A stretch of 64,000 bases of DNA from Ramlibacter rhizophilus (GCF_004681965.1 NZ_SMLL01000001.1:62001-126000), one strand, 5' to 3'; positions 8,385-16,970 are shown, counted from the first letter of the stretch. Numbers and translations: made by a program. Notes: generated by a model not told the origin, from the letters alone.

Positions 8385-10082
8385 ATGAATTCCAACGCGC
8401 AAACCCTGGGTGGCCACCTGCTGGTCGAATGCCTGGTCGCCCAGGGCGTCACCCACGCCTTCGGCGTCCCCGGCGAAAGCTTCCTGGCTGTTCTGGACGG
8501 CTTCCATCGCCACGCGGAGCGGATCCGCTTCGTCGTCAACCGGCAGGAGGGCGGCGCGGCTTTCATGGCCGAGGCGGTGGGCAAGCTCACCGGCCGTCCG
8601 GGGGTGTGCTTCGTCACGCGCGGGCCCGGCGCCACCGCTGCGTCCATCGGCATCCACACGGCCTTCCAGGACTCCACCCCGATGGTGGTCTTCGTGGGCG
8701 ACGTGGCCAGCCACCAGCGCGACCGCGAAGCCTTCCAGGAAGTGGAGTACCACAGCTTCTTCGGCCCCAGCACCAAGGGCATGGCCAAGCGGGTGGAGCG
8801 TATCGACGACGCCCAGCGCATCCCGGAATACGTCTCGCGCGCCTTCGCCACGGCCATGAACGGACGCCCCGGGCCGGTGGTGCTGGTGCTGCCCGAGGAC
8901 ATGCTCACCCAGCCCGTGTCGGCCCGGCCGCTGCCGCGCGTGGAGCCGGTGGAGGCCTGGAGCGACCCTGGCGCCCTGCGTCGCCTGCGCGAGCTGCTCC
9001 TGGCCTCGCAGCGGCCCTTCGTCATCGCCGGCGGGGGAGGCTGGACCCCGCAGGCCGCGCAGGCCCTGCAGCGCTTCGCCGAGAACTGGCAGCTGCCGGT
9101 GGGCAATGCCTTCCGCTTCCAGGACTGCTTCGACAACCACCATCCGCTGTACGCGGGCGACGTGGGCATCGGCATCAACCCGGCGCTGGCCCGCCGCATC
9201 CGTGAATGCGACCTGCTGATCTGCCTGGGGGCTCGGCTCGGCGAGATGACCACGAATGGCTATAGCCTCATCGAGCCGCCGCTGCCCGCCCAGAAGCTGG
9301 TGCACGTGCATGCCAGCGCCGAGGAGCTGAACCGGGTGTACCGGGCCGAACTCGCCATCAACGCCACCATGAACGCCGCCGCGCGCTCGCTGGAGGTGCT
9401 GTCGGCGCCCACGGAACTGCCCTGGCGCGACTGCGCCGCCGCCGCGCACGCCGACTACGAAACCAACCTCCAGCCGCAGCAGCTTCCGGGTGACATCGAC
9501 ATGCCAGCCATCGTGCAGGTGCTGCAGAAGCTGCTGCCGCCGGATGCGGTGCTCACCAACGGCGCGGGCAATTTCGCGAGCTGGCTGCACCGCTTCTATC
9601 GCTACCACGGCCTGGCCAAGGGCCTGAAGACCCAGCTCGCCCCCACGGGCGGTGCCATGGGCTACGGCGTGCCGGCGGGGATCGCCGCCAACCTGGTCAG
9701 CGGCAGGATCGCCTTCACCATCGCGGGCGATGGCGACTTCCTCATGAACGGGCAGGAACTGGCCACCGCCTCGCAGCACGGCGCGAAGTCCATCGTGCTG
9801 CTCCTGAACAATGGCATGTACGGCACCATCCGCATGCACCAGGAGCGCGAGTACCCCACGCACGTGCATGGCACGGCCCTGGCCAACCCGGACTTCGTCG
9901 CCCTGGCGCGCGCCTACGGCTGGAATGCCGAGCGCGTGGAGCGCACCGCGCAGTTCGAGCCGGCCCTGCGCGCCGCCCTGGCGAGCGAGCGGGGCACGCT
10001 GATCGAGGTGCCGCTGGACCCGGAGGTGATCACCACGCGGGTGAGCCTTTCCACCATTCGCGAGCAGGCGCTCGGTCGCTGA
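8385..10082 (+). CDS. Thiamine diphosphate-dependent enzyme, acetolactate synthase-like
   Basis: The 565-residue protein has the three-domain layout of the acetolactate synthase/benzoylformate decarboxylase family. The PYR domain carries catalytic E55 (NRQEGGAAF) and GVPGESF. A central domain follows, then a PP domain with the ThDP/Mg motif GDG (448-450) followed by the closing NN (475-476). It should bind ThDP and act on a 2-keto acid, but key residues do not settle the substrate. It has no ilvN-type regulatory partner next to it, so it is probably a catabolic or stand-alone enzyme rather than the biosynthetic IlvB. The ATG sits just behind a -10 box. Confidence 0.82.
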   Translation: MNSNAQTLGGHLLVECLVAQGVTHAFGVPGESFLAVLDGFHRHAERIRFVVNRQEGGAAFMAEAVGKLTGRPGVCFVTRGPGATAASIGIHTAFQDSTPMVVFVGDVASHQRDREAFQEVEYHSFFGPSTKGMAKRVERIDDAQRIPEYVSRAFATAMNGRPGPVVLVLPEDMLTQPVSARPLPRVEPVEAWSDPGALRRLRELLLASQRPFVIAGGGGWTPQAAQALQRFAENWQLPVGNAFRFQDCFDNHHPLYAGDVGIGINPALARRIRECDLLICLGARLGEMTTNGYSLIEPPLPAQKLVHVHASAEELNRVYRAELAINATMNAAARSLEVLSAPTELPWRDCAAAAHADYETNLQPQQLPGDIDMPAIVQVLQKLLPPDAVLTNGAGNFASWLHRFYRYHGLAKGLKTQLAPTGGAMGYGVPAGIAANLVSGRIAFTIAGDGDFLMNGQELATASQHGAKSIVLLLNNGMYGTIRMHQEREYPTHVHGTALANPDFVALARAYGWNAERVERTAQFEPALRAALASERGTLIEVPLDPEVITTRVSLSTIREQALGR

Positions 10083-10093
10083 GCCTGCGCCGC

Positions 10094-10129
10094 AAAGAAA
10101 AAGGGCCGCTCGACGCGGCCCTTTCTGCT
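10094..10129. terminator. Bidirectional Rho-independent terminator
   Basis: A perfect 10-bp stem, AAAGGGCCGC/GCGGCCCTTT, with a five-base loop is flanked on the left by an A-rich run. It therefore reads as hairpin plus U-tract for the leftward SWIB gene, and as hairpin plus a short T-tract for the rightward ThDP gene. Confidence 0.85.
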
Positions 10130-10144
10130 TCCGGTGGAACCGGC

Positions 10145-10636
10145 TTACTTGACGTGCTTGCCGATCAGGCCCGCCATCTCGAACATGGACACCTGGTTCT
10201 TGCCGAACAGCTCCTTGAGCTTGGCGTCGGCGTTGACCATGCGCTTGTTCTGCGCGTCCTGCAGCTTGTTCTTCTTGATGTAGGCCCACAGCTTGGAGAC
10301 GATCTCGGTGCGGGGCATGGGGGTGCTGCCCACCACGGCCGCGAGCGCGGCGTCGGGGGTCAGGGGCTTCATGAACGCGGCGTTGGGAGTGCGCTTCTTG
10401 GCGGGCGCCTTCTTCGCAGCGGCCTTCTTCGCCGGAGCGGCTTTCTTGGCGGGGGCCGCGGCCTTCTTCGCCGGAGCCGCCTTCTTCGCAGCAGGGGCCT
10501 TGGCGGCCGCCTTCTTCGCGGGCGCGGCCTTCTTGGCCGGAGCGGCCGCCTTCTTCACCGGGGCGGCTTTCTTCGCGGGAGCTGCCTTCTTGGCAGCGGG
10601 CGCCTTCTTCGCCGCAGCTTTCTTCGCAGTTGCCAT
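10145..10636 (-). CDS. Histone H1-like protein with C-terminal SWIB domain
   Basis: The 163-residue protein has an N-terminal tail (residues 1-82) built almost entirely of lysine, alanine and proline in KKAAPAKK-type repeats, like the H1-like nucleoid proteins of Burkholderiales and Bordetella. A compact SWIB/MDM2 fold follows (about 84-163: NAAFMKPLTPDAALAAVVG...ELFGKNQVSMFEMAGLIGKHVK). The tail should bind DNA non-specifically; the SWIB role in bacteria is not established. The start is set by AAGGAA upstream of MATAKK. Repeat number in the tail is likely to vary between strains because the DNA is repetitive. Confidence 0.88.
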   Translation of the reverse strand: MATAKKAAAKKAPAAKKAAPAKKAAPVKKAAAPAKKAAPAKKAAAKAPAAKKAAPAKKAAAPAKKAAPAKKAAAKKAPAKKRTPNAAFMKPLTPDAALAAVVGSTPMPRTEIVSKLWAYIKKNKLQDAQNKRMVNADAKLKELFGKNQVSMFEMAGLIGKHVK

Positions 10637-10782
10637 GTCTGAAATTCCTTCTAGAAGTTGCTCTTGATCGCCAATGCAATGCATGCGGCATTGGCAGTGC
10701 GGATGCTAAAGGGAAAGAAATGCGTTTCCAAGGGAAGAAAGGCATTTTTCATTGGGAGATGTCGCTTTTTCTCCAGCGGCGA

Positions 10783-11718
10783 TCAGCCATGTTCCCCTCG
10801 GCGTGCCGCGGCGCTGCGTTCGGCAGGCCCCAGTGTCGCCAGCAGGACCCCTGCGAGCCCGAGCCCGAGGGCGGCCAGTTGCACCACGCCCCAGGGCTCC
10901 GAGAGGGCGAGCACCCCCACGGCCGCTGCCGACAGCGGCAGCATCACGGTGAACACGCCGGCCCGGGCGGCGGGCACCTGGCGCAGTCCCGTCATCCACA
11001 GCCACACGGACCACACGCTCGCCGCGAGCGCATAGAACACGAGCAGGGCCCAGAGGGAGGGCGGCACGGCCGTGAAGTCGAAGCTGCGCGCCGCGACCAC
11101 GCCGAAGGGCGTGACCAGCGCGAAGCCCCAGAGGTTGATCACTGCGGTGATGCGACGCGGTCCCACGCGCTGGGTCAGCGCCTTGCCGATCACCGCATAG
11201 GCCGCCTCGCACAGCACGGCGCCGAAGACGAGCAGGTTGCCGAGCCAGGCGCGCTGGCGGTCCGCATCCGGCGCAGTGTCGTCGGGCGACAGGGCAAGCA
11301 CCGCGACGGCGGCCACCGCGCAGCCGATGGCCGCCAGAGTGCGGGAGCCGATGCGCTCGCCCAGGAACACGCGGCTCATCACGGCCACCGCCGCGGGGAT
11401 GGCGGCCATGATCACGCCCGCCGAGACGGCGCTGGTCATGCTGACCCCCCACAGCATGCAAACGGTGAAGAGGAAGTTGCCGAGGAAGGACTCCAGGAAC
11501 AGCAGCCCGTGGGTGCGTCGGTCCAGGTGCGGCTCCTCGGCGGGCTTGCGCAGCCAGTGGACCATGGCCGCGCCCCCGATCCCGAAGCGAAGCCAGGCGA
11601 GCAGCATCACCGGGAACACCGCGACCAGCGGCTTGGACAGGGCCACGTAGCTGCCGACCAGCGCCATGCTGGAGGCGAGGCAGGCGTAGGCGGCAAGGCG
11701 TGGTGCGTGGCTGGACAT
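10783..11718 (-). CDS. EamA/DMT-superfamily transporter
   Basis: This is a 311-residue membrane protein with ten predicted transmembrane segments in two EamA repeats, typical of drug/metabolite exporters (RhaT/YdcZ superfamily). Visible features are VFPVMLLAWLRFGIGG in the first repeat, MTSAVSAGVIMAAIPAAVAVMSRVFLGERIG and, in the second repeat, the parallel AARAGVFTVMLPLSAAAVGVLALSEPWG. The start is uncertain: I use the ATG at 11718, but in-frame ATG codons lie up to 60 bases upstream and no Shine-Dalgarno decides between them. The exported substrate is unknown. Confidence 0.82.
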   Translation of the reverse strand: MSSHAPRLAAYACLASSMALVGSYVALSKPLVAVFPVMLLAWLRFGIGGAAMVHWLRKPAEEPHLDRRTHGLLFLESFLGNFLFTVCMLWGVSMTSAVSAGVIMAAIPAAVAVMSRVFLGERIGSRTLAAIGCAVAAVAVLALSPDDTAPDADRQRAWLGNLLVFGAVLCEAAYAVIGKALTQRVGPRRITAVINLWGFALVTPFGVVAARSFDFTAVPPSLWALLVFYALAASVWSVWLWMTGLRQVPAARAGVFTVMLPLSAAAVGVLALSEPWGVVQLAALGLGLAGVLLATLGPAERSAAARRGEHG

Positions 11719-11833
11719 CGTCGGGCGGGCGGGGCGGCGCATCATGCATGAGGCCAGGCCATCCCTCCGGTTTCCCATGGTGCGGGCGGCGTTTCATCAT
11801 CCGGGAAGCGAGCCTTGTGCGGTGCCGCAAATT

Positions 11834-11868
11834 TTCTCAATATGAGAATTTGCATGTCGCATTGAGAA
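11834..11868. promoter_or_regulatory. Palindromic operator-like site in the AT-rich aceA leader
   Basis: TTCTCA-ATA-TGAGAA is a perfect palindrome at 11834-11848, and the half-site TTGAGAA recurs 14 bases later at 11862-11868. The surrounding 11820-11960 is strikingly AT-rich for this genome and includes TATAAA at 11914-11919. The site lies 170 bases upstream of aceA and could bind a dimeric regulator of the glyoxylate shunt. The regulator is not identifiable from the window. Confidence 0.5.
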
Positions 11869-12015
11869 ACGAAGTGCGCAAGTATTTGATAAACAACAAA
11901 AAAAATCTGGACATATAAAAGACATAAGAGGTCCTCCAAGTCTTGTAGAAGACCTAAAGTAGCTCCCAGGAAAACACCTCGTTCCTCATTCGACTTCGCA
12001 ACCAAGGAGCTTCAC

Positions 12016-13341
12016 ATGACCGACTGGACCCGCCTCTCCCGACAGCAGCAGATCGACCAACTCGAGAAGGACTGGGCCGAGAACCCTCGCTGGAAGGGCA
12101 TCAAGCGTGGCTACACCGCCGCCGAGGTGGTGCGCCTGCGCGGCTCGCTGCAGGTGGAGCACACCCTGGCCCGTCGCGGTGCGGACAAGCTCTGGAACCT
12201 GCTGCAGACCGAACCCTTCATCAATTCGCTCGGCGCGCTCAGCGGCAACCAGGCCATGCAGCAGGTCAAGGCCGGCCTCAAGGCCATCTACCTGTCGGGC
12301 TGGCAGGTCGCGGCCGACGCCAACAGCAATGGCGAGATGTACCCCGACCAGTCGCTCTACTCGGTGGATTCGGTGCCCAACGTGGTGCGCAAGATCAACG
12401 CCACCTTCACCCGTGCCGACCAGATCCAGTGGAGCGAAGGCAAGGGCCCGGGCGACGAAGGCTTCGTGGACTACTTCGCGCCCATCGTCGCCGACGCGGA
12501 AGCCGGCTTCGGCGGCGTGCTCAACGCCTTCGAGCTGATGAAGGCGATGATCGACGCCGGCGCTGCCGGCGTGCACTTCGAGGACCAGCTCGCCGCGGCC
12601 AAGAAGTGCGGCCACATGGGTGGCAAGGTGCTGGTGCCCACGCGCGAAGCGGTGTCCAAGCTGGTGGCCGCGCGCCTCGCCGCCGACGTGATGGGCACGC
12701 CCACGGTGCTGCTCGCGCGCACCGACGCCGAGGCCGCCAACCTGGTCACCACGGACGTGGACGAGCACGACCGGCCCTTCCTCACCGGCGAGCGCACCGT
12801 CGAGGGCTTCTACCGCAGCACCAACGGCCTGGAGCAGGCCATCAGCCGGGGCCTGGCCTACGCCGAGTACGCCGACCTGATCTGGTGCGAGACCGGCACG
12901 CCCGACCTGGCTTTCGCCAAGGCCTTCGCCGATGCCATCCATGCCAAGTTCCCGGGCAAGCTGCTGGCCTACAACTGCTCGCCGTCCTTCAACTGGAAGA
13001 AGAACCTGGACGACGCGACCATCGCGCGCTTCCAGAAGGAGCTGGGCGCCATGGGCTACCGCTTCCAGTTCATCACGCTGGCGGGCTTCCACAGCCTGAA
13101 CTACTCCATGTTCAACCTGGCCTATGGCTATGCGCGCCAGAACATGAGTGCCTTCGTCGAGCTGCAGCAGGCCGAGTTCGCCGCCGCTGACAAGGGCTTC
13201 ACGGCGGTCAAGCACCAGCGCGAGGTGGGCACCGGCTACTTCGACGCGGTGACCACGACCATCGAGGCGCAGGCGTCCACGGCAGCCCTCAAGGGCTCCA
13301 CCGAGGACGAGCAGTTCTTCGAGCAGCGCAAGGCCGCCTAG
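12016..13341 (+). CDS. aceA: Isocitrate lyase
   Basis: Isocitrate lyase splits isocitrate to glyoxylate and succinate, the first step of the glyoxylate shunt needed for growth on acetate and fatty acids. The 441-residue protein has the catalytic signature K196-K197-C198-G199-H200-M-G-G-K, with C198 the active-site base. Substrate and metal motifs [29 protein letters not shown] and [10 protein letters not shown] are also present, and the size matches the E. coli-type enzyme (434). AAGGAG sits six bases before the ATG. The long AT-rich leader with a palindrome suggests regulated expression. Malate synthase is not in the window. Confidence 0.96.
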   Translation: MTDWTRLSRQQQIDQLEKDWAENPRWKGIKRGYTAAEVVRLRGSLQVEHTLARRGADKLWNLLQTEPFINSLGALSGNQAMQQVKAGLKAIYLSGWQVAADANSNGEMYPDQSLYSVDSVPNVVRKINATFTRADQIQWSEGKGPGDEGFVDYFAPIVADAEAGFGGVLNAFELMKAMIDAGAAGVHFEDQLAAAKKCGHMGGKVLVPTREAVSKLVAARLAADVMGTPTVLLARTDAEAANLVTTDVDEHDRPFLTGERTVEGFYRSTNGLEQAISRGLAYAEYADLIWCETGTPDLAFAKAFADAIHAKFPGKLLAYNCSPSFNWKKNLDDATIARFQKELGAMGYRFQFITLAGFHSLNYSMFNLAYGYARQNMSAFVELQQAEFAAADKGFTAVKHQREVGTGYFDAVTTTIEAQASTAALKGSTEDEQFFEQRKAA

Positions 13342-13371
13342 CCCGCAGAGCGGCGCGGCGCGGCAGGCCGG

Positions 13372-13377
13372 TAGAAT
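13372..13377 (+). promoter_or_regulatory. -10 element (TAGAAT) of the thrS leader transcript
   Basis: TAGAAT lies about 57 bases before the leader-peptide ATG and 209 bases before thrS, giving a predicted start of transcription near 13384. The -35 region is GC-rich and not recognisable. Confidence 0.5.
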
Positions 13378-13433
13378 CCGGCCTTCCGCGCCGCTTCGGC
13401 GCACGCAGCAAGAGCGAGAAAGGCACCCTGGTT

Positions 13434-13475
13434 ATGACACCGCGAACTACCCCGCAGGAGAGCACCGTCGCCTGA
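13434..13475 (+). CDS. Threonine-rich leader peptide of thrS (candidate attenuator peptide)
   Basis: A 13-codon frame reads MTPRTTPQESTVA and stops at TGA; four of thirteen residues are threonine, using ACA, ACT, ACC and ACC. AAAGG lies ten bases before the ATG. The end of the frame is inside a perfect 6-bp hairpin (ACCGTC at 13464-13469 with GACGGT at 13474-13479), and a strong intrinsic terminator follows 50 bases later, upstream of thrS. This is the classic layout of a ribosome-mediated attenuator responding to charged tRNA-Thr. Function is inferred; no homologue was searched. Confidence 0.6.
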   Translation: MTPRTTPQESTVA

Positions 13476-13524
13476 CGGTCGGGTCGTCGCGTCCAGTCAT
13501 CCTCGCCCCGCCAGGGCGCATCGG

Positions 13525-13553
13525 AAAGCGCGGCCACCGGACCGCGCTTTTTT
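13525..13553 (+). terminator. Intrinsic terminator (candidate attenuator) upstream of thrS
   Basis: A perfect 9-bp stem, AAAGCGCGG/CCGCGCTTT, with an eight-base loop is followed by six T. It ends 27 bases before the thrS ATG and downstream of the threonine-rich leader peptide. A competing pairing, CGGTCGGG (13476-13483) with CCGGACCG (13537-13544), has one mismatch and would occupy part of the 3' arm, as expected of an antiterminator. Confidence 0.8.
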
Positions 13554-13580
13554 CTTGTCCCTCGCTCACCGATCCCACCC

Positions 13581-15488
13581 ATGATCCACATCACGCTTCC
13601 CGACGGTTCAGAAAGAGAGTTTCCCGGCCCGGTGACGGTCGCCGAGGTGGCCGCGTCCATCGGCTCGGGCCTGGCCAAGGCTGCCCTGGCCGGCAAGCTC
13701 GACGGCAAGGTGGTCGACACGGCCCACCGCATCGACCATGACGCGAGCCTTGCCATCGTCACGGCCAAGGACCCCGAAGGCCTGGAGGTGATCCGCCATT
13801 CCACGGCGCACCTGCTGGCCTATGCGGTCAAGGAGCTCTTCCCCGAGGCGCAGGTCACCATCGGCCCGGTCATCGAGAACGGCTTCTATTACGACTTCGC
13901 CTACAAGCGTCCCTTCACGCCCGAGGACCTGGCCGCGATCGAGAAGCGGATGGCCGAGCTTGCCGCCAAGGACGAGCCGGTCACGCGCCGGGTGCTGCCG
14001 CGCGACGAGGCAGTCGAGCATTTCAAGGCCATGGGCGAGGCCTACAAGGCCGAGATCATCGGCAGCATCCCCGCGGGCGAGGACGTCTCGCTGTACCGCG
14101 AGGGCGGCTTCGAGGACCTGTGCCGCGGCCCCCACGTGCCCAGTACGGGCAAGCTCAGGCACTTCAAGCTCATGAAGGTGGCCGGCGCCTACTGGCGCGG
14201 CGACCACCGCAACGAGATGCTGCAGCGGGTGTATGGCACGGCCTGGGCCAGCAAGGAGGACCTGCAGGGCTACCTGCGCATGCTGGAGGAAGCCGAGAAG
14301 CGCGACCACCGGCGCCTGGGCCGTGAGCTGGACCTGTTCCACATCGACGACCACGCGCCGGGCGTGGTGTTCTGGCACCCCAAGGGCTGGCGCATCTGGC
14401 AGGAGGTGGAGCAGTACATGCGCCGCGTGTACCGGGACAACGGCTACCTGGAGGTGAAGGGTCCGCAGCTGCTGGACAAGACGCTCTGGGAGAAGACCGG
14501 CCACTGGGACAAGTACCGCGAGAACATGTTCGTCACGGAGTCGGAAAAGCGCGACTACGCGCTCAAGCCGATGAACTGCCCCGGGCACATCCTGATCTAC
14601 AAGCAGGGCGTCAAGAGCTACCGCGACCTGCCGCTGCGCTATGGCGAATTCGGCCAGTGCCACCGCAACGAGCCCACGGGCGGCCTGCACGGCATCATGC
14701 GGGTGCGCGGCTTCACGCAGGACGACGGCCACATCTTCTGCACCGAGGACCAGATCCTGGCCGAGTGCAAGGCCTTCACCAGTCTGCTGCAGAAGGTCTA
14801 CAAGGACTTCGGCTTCACCGAGATCATCTACAAGGTCGCCACGCGCCCGGCGGCGCGGATCGGCTCGGACGAGAGCTGGGACCGCGCCGAAGAGGCGCTG
14901 ATGGAAAGCCTGCGCGCCTCGGACTGCGCGTTCGAGATAGCGCCCGGCGACGGCGCCTTCTATGGCCCCAAGGTCGAGTACACGCTCAAGGACGCCATCG
15001 GCCGGCAGTGGCAGTGCGGCACGGTGCAGGTGGACTTCTCCATGCCCGAGCGGCTGGACGCCGAGTACGTCGGCGAGGACGGCGCCCGCCACCGGCCGGT
15101 CATGCTGCACCGGGCGATCGTGGGCAGCATGGAACGATTCATCGGCATCCTGATCGAGCAGCATGCCGGGGCGCTTCCGGCCTGGCTGGCGCCGGTGCAG
15201 GTGGCCGTGCTCAACATCACGGATTCCCAGGCCGACTATGCCCGGCAAGTTGCCGAAACACTGCAAAATCAAGGGCTTAGGGTCGAGCTTGATCTTCGCA
15301 ACGAGAAGATCACGTATAAAATACGGGAGCATTCGCTGCAGAAGCTGCCCTACATCCTCGTCGTGGGCGACAAGGAAAAGGCCTCTGGCTCTGCATCCGT
15401 ACGCGCCCGGGGCAACCAGGACCTTGGTGTGATGCCCGTCGAAGCCTTCGTGCAGCGCATCTCCCAGGACATTGCCAGCAAGATTTGA
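13581..15488 (+). CDS. thrS: Threonyl-tRNA synthetase
   Basis: ThrRS charges tRNA-Thr. The 635-residue protein has the full bacterial domain order: TGS (1-60), SAD editing domain with [16 protein letters not shown] and a C-terminal [10 protein letters not shown] motif (about 70-220), class II catalytic core (about 240-530) and anticodon-binding domain (about 535-635). The zinc ligand C333 is seen in MNCPGH, and motif 2 in [30 protein letters not shown]. It heads the translation operon thrS-infC-rpmI-rplT and is preceded by a candidate threonine attenuator. The start ATG follows the attenuator U-tract by 27 bases. Confidence 0.97.
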   Translation: MIHITLPDGSEREFPGPVTVAEVAASIGSGLAKAALAGKLDGKVVDTAHRIDHDASLAIVTAKDPEGLEVIRHSTAHLLAYAVKELFPEAQVTIGPVIENGFYYDFAYKRPFTPEDLAAIEKRMAELAAKDEPVTRRVLPRDEAVEHFKAMGEAYKAEIIGSIPAGEDVSLYREGGFEDLCRGPHVPSTGKLRHFKLMKVAGAYWRGDHRNEMLQRVYGTAWASKEDLQGYLRMLEEAEKRDHRRLGRELDLFHIDDHAPGVVFWHPKGWRIWQEVEQYMRRVYRDNGYLEVKGPQLLDKTLWEKTGHWDKYRENMFVTESEKRDYALKPMNCPGHILIYKQGVKSYRDLPLRYGEFGQCHRNEPTGGLHGIMRVRGFTQDDGHIFCTEDQILAECKAFTSLLQKVYKDFGFTEIIYKVATRPAARIGSDESWDRAEEALMESLRASDCAFEIAPGDGAFYGPKVEYTLKDAIGRQWQCGTVQVDFSMPERLDAEYVGEDGARHRPVMLHRAIVGSMERFIGILIEQHAGALPAWLAPVQVAVLNITDSQADYARQVAETLQNQGLRVELDLRNEKITYKIREHSLQKLPYILVVGDKEKASGSASVRARGNQDLGVMPVEAFVQRISQDIASKI

Positions 15489-15506
15489 TTTTCAAAGGAA
15501 GCCACC

Positions 15507-16103
15507 ATCGCTACTGATTTCCGCGACCGTCGCCACCGCGAGGAACGCAAGCACCGCCTGAACCGAGAGATCATGGCCCCGGAGGTCCGACTCTCCGGTC
15601 CCGAGAACGAACCCCTTGGCATCGTGAGCCTGCAGGAAGCCCTGCGCATGGCCGGTGAGCTGGACGTCGATCTGGTCGAGATCGCCGCCACGGCCAATCC
15701 GCCCGTGTGCCGGCTCATGGACTACGGCAAGTTCAAGTACCAGGAGCAGAAGAAGGCGGCTGAGGCGAAGGCCAAGCAGACGGTCATCGAGATCAAGGAA
15801 GTCAAGTTCCGCCCCGGCACCGATGATGGCGACTACAACATCAAGATGCGCAACATCCGGCGCTTCCTGGCCGAAGGCGACAAGTGCAAGATCACGCTGC
15901 GCTTCCGTGGCCGCGAGATCACGCACCAGGAAATCGGTATCGCGCTCCTGAACCGCATTCGCGACGAACTGGGCGACACCATCCTTGTCGAGCAGTTTCC
16001 CAAGCTCGAGGGCCGGCAGATGATCATGATGATCGCGCCGAGCCGCAAGAAGCCTCAGCCGGCGGCCAAGCCGGCTGCCGAGACCCAGAACGCCTCGGCC
16101 TGA
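15507..16103 (+). CDS. infC: Translation initiation factor IF-3 (ATC start)
   Basis: IF-3 prevents 30S-50S joining and proofreads the start codon. The 198-residue protein has the N-domain ([17 protein letters not shown]...[14 protein letters not shown]), a lysine-rich linker and the C-domain ([20 protein letters not shown]...). The conserved N-terminus requires initiation at ATC (15507), placed seven bases after AAGGA; the first in-frame ATG (15573) would delete about 22 conserved residues. An AUU/AUC start is the known basis of infC autoregulation, because IF-3 itself discriminates against non-canonical codons. The frame is continuous with thrS apart from its TGA stop. Confidence 0.93.
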   Translation: MATDFRDRRHREERKHRLNREIMAPEVRLSGPENEPLGIVSLQEALRMAGELDVDLVEIAATANPPVCRLMDYGKFKYQEQKKAAEAKAKQTVIEIKEVKFRPGTDDGDYNIKMRNIRRFLAEGDKCKITLRFRGREITHQEIGIALLNRIRDELGDTILVEQFPKLEGRQMIMMIAPSRKKPQPAAKPAAETQNASA

Positions 16104-16134
16104 CGCGCACCGCGCGTCGGACACAGTTCAGTCA

Positions 16135-16211
16135 CCGGCGGGTCGGTCACCCGCCGGAGACCTGAAAGGGCCACTTCGGTGGCCCGATGAAGGGGCCGCC
16201 TCGTGCGGCCC
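16135..16211 (+). promoter_or_regulatory. Three tandem hairpins between infC and rpmI
   Basis: Three perfect stem-loops follow one another. The first is CCGGCGGGT/ACCCGCCGG (16135-16157, five-base loop). The second is GGGCCAC/GTGGCCC with a UUCG tetraloop (16168-16185). The third is GGGCCGC/GCGGCCC (16193-16211). None has a U-tract, so they are not ordinary terminators. In other bacteria L20 represses rpmI-rplT by binding mRNA in this position; a similar role here is inferred from location. Confidence 0.55.
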
Positions 16212-16290
16212 ATTAAAAGTGGCTCGGGGCCAGCAAGTCCGCGGAAGGTTCGCGGCGCCTCACGAGCACAAACTAAGAAGGAGCATTCAC

Positions 16291-16494
16291 ATGCCCAAAA
16301 TGAAGACCAAGAGCGGCGCGAAGAAGCGTTTCCGCGTGCGTCCCGGTGGTACCGTCAAGCGGGGTCAGGCGTTCAAGCGCCACATCCTGACCAAGAAGAC
16401 CACCAAGAACAAGCGCCACCTGCGTGGTGCCGTCGCCGTGCACGAGACCAACATGGGTCACATGGCGCAGATGCTCCCGTTCGCGGGCCTCTGA
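16291..16494 (+). CDS. rpmI: 50S ribosomal protein L35
   Basis: L35 is a small basic protein of the large ribosomal subunit. The 67-residue sequence begins [16 protein letters not shown] and contains the conserved [24 protein letters not shown] block, the usual L35 signature. It is preceded by AAGAAGGAG eight bases before the ATG. An in-frame extension upstream is rejected because it would cover the ribosome-binding site and depart from the family N-terminus. It lies 28 bases ahead of rplT and is presumably cotranscribed with infC and rplT. Confidence 0.96.
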   Translation: MPKMKTKSGAKKRFRVRPGGTVKRGQAFKRHILTKKTTKNKRHLRGAVAVHETNMGHMAQMLPFAGL

Positions 16495-16522
16495 TTCTTT
16501 AAAGACACACAAGGAGTCACAC

Positions 16523-16882
16523 ATGCCTCGCGTCAAACGTGGCGTCACCGCCCGCGCTCGTCACAAGAAAGTCCTCGCCCTTGCCAAGGGCTTCCGCGGC
16601 CGCCGCGGCAACGTCTTCCGCATCGCCAAAGAAGCGGTGATGAAGGCGGGGCAATATGCCTACCGCGACCGCCGCACCAAGAAGCGCGTGTTCCGCCAGT
16701 TGTGGATTGCGCGTATCAACGCCGCCGCGCGTGAACTGGGCCTGACCTACAGCCAGTTCGCCAACGGCATCCGCAAGGCCGGCATCGAGATCGACCGCAA
16801 GGTCCTGGCCGATATCGCCGTGCACGACAAGGCGGCTTTCGCCGGCATCGTGGAGCAAGTCAAGGCCAAGCTGGCGGCTTGA
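16523..16882 (+). CDS. rplT: 50S ribosomal protein L20
   Basis: L20 is an assembly protein of the 50S subunit and, in species where it has been studied, the translational repressor of its own operon. The 119-residue protein starts [28 protein letters not shown] and includes the conserved [26 protein letters not shown] segment; length equals the family norm. AAGGAG lies six bases before the ATG. Downstream of the stop a terminator-like hairpin separates it from pheS. Confidence 0.97.
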   Translation: MPRVKRGVTARARHKKVLALAKGFRGRRGNVFRIAKEAVMKAGQYAYRDRRTKKRVFRQLWIARINAAARELGLTYSQFANGIRKAGIEIDRKVLADIAVHDKAAFAGIVEQVKAKLAA

Positions 16883-16933
16883 GTTCACGTCGCGCCGCGG
16901 CTCGTGCTGCGGCGCCGGTGCAACCAACTGGAG

Positions 16934-16970
16934 CAGGGCTAGGGCTTGACGGCGCTAGCCCTGTTTTTTT
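16934..16970 (+). terminator. Terminator-like hairpin directly before pheS
   Basis: CAGGGCTAG/CTAGCCCTG forms a perfect 9-bp stem with a 12-base loop and is followed by seven T; the pheS ATG is only two bases beyond. It could terminate ribosomal-protein transcripts or act as an attenuator for pheST, as the pheM attenuator does at the same place in E. coli. No phenylalanine-rich leader frame was found between rplT and the hairpin. Confidence 0.8.

Noticed and set aside
11700..11918. 72-codon rightward frame running into the aceA leader
   Set aside because: It begins in antisense to the EamA transporter and ends in AT-rich regulatory DNA with lysine/asparagine-rich nonsense.
15315..15322. TATAAAAT inside the 3' end of thrS as an infC promoter
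   Set aside because: It encodes the conserved TYKI residues and has no -35 at an acceptable distance (the nearest TTGATC is 20 or more bases away); thrS-infC promoters inside thrS exist in E. coli, but this one is not supported by spacing.
16881..16933. Search for a pheM-like leader peptide before the pheS terminator
   Set aside because: The only short frame (GTG CTG CGG CGC ... TAG) lacks phenylalanine codons, so no leader peptide is annotated.
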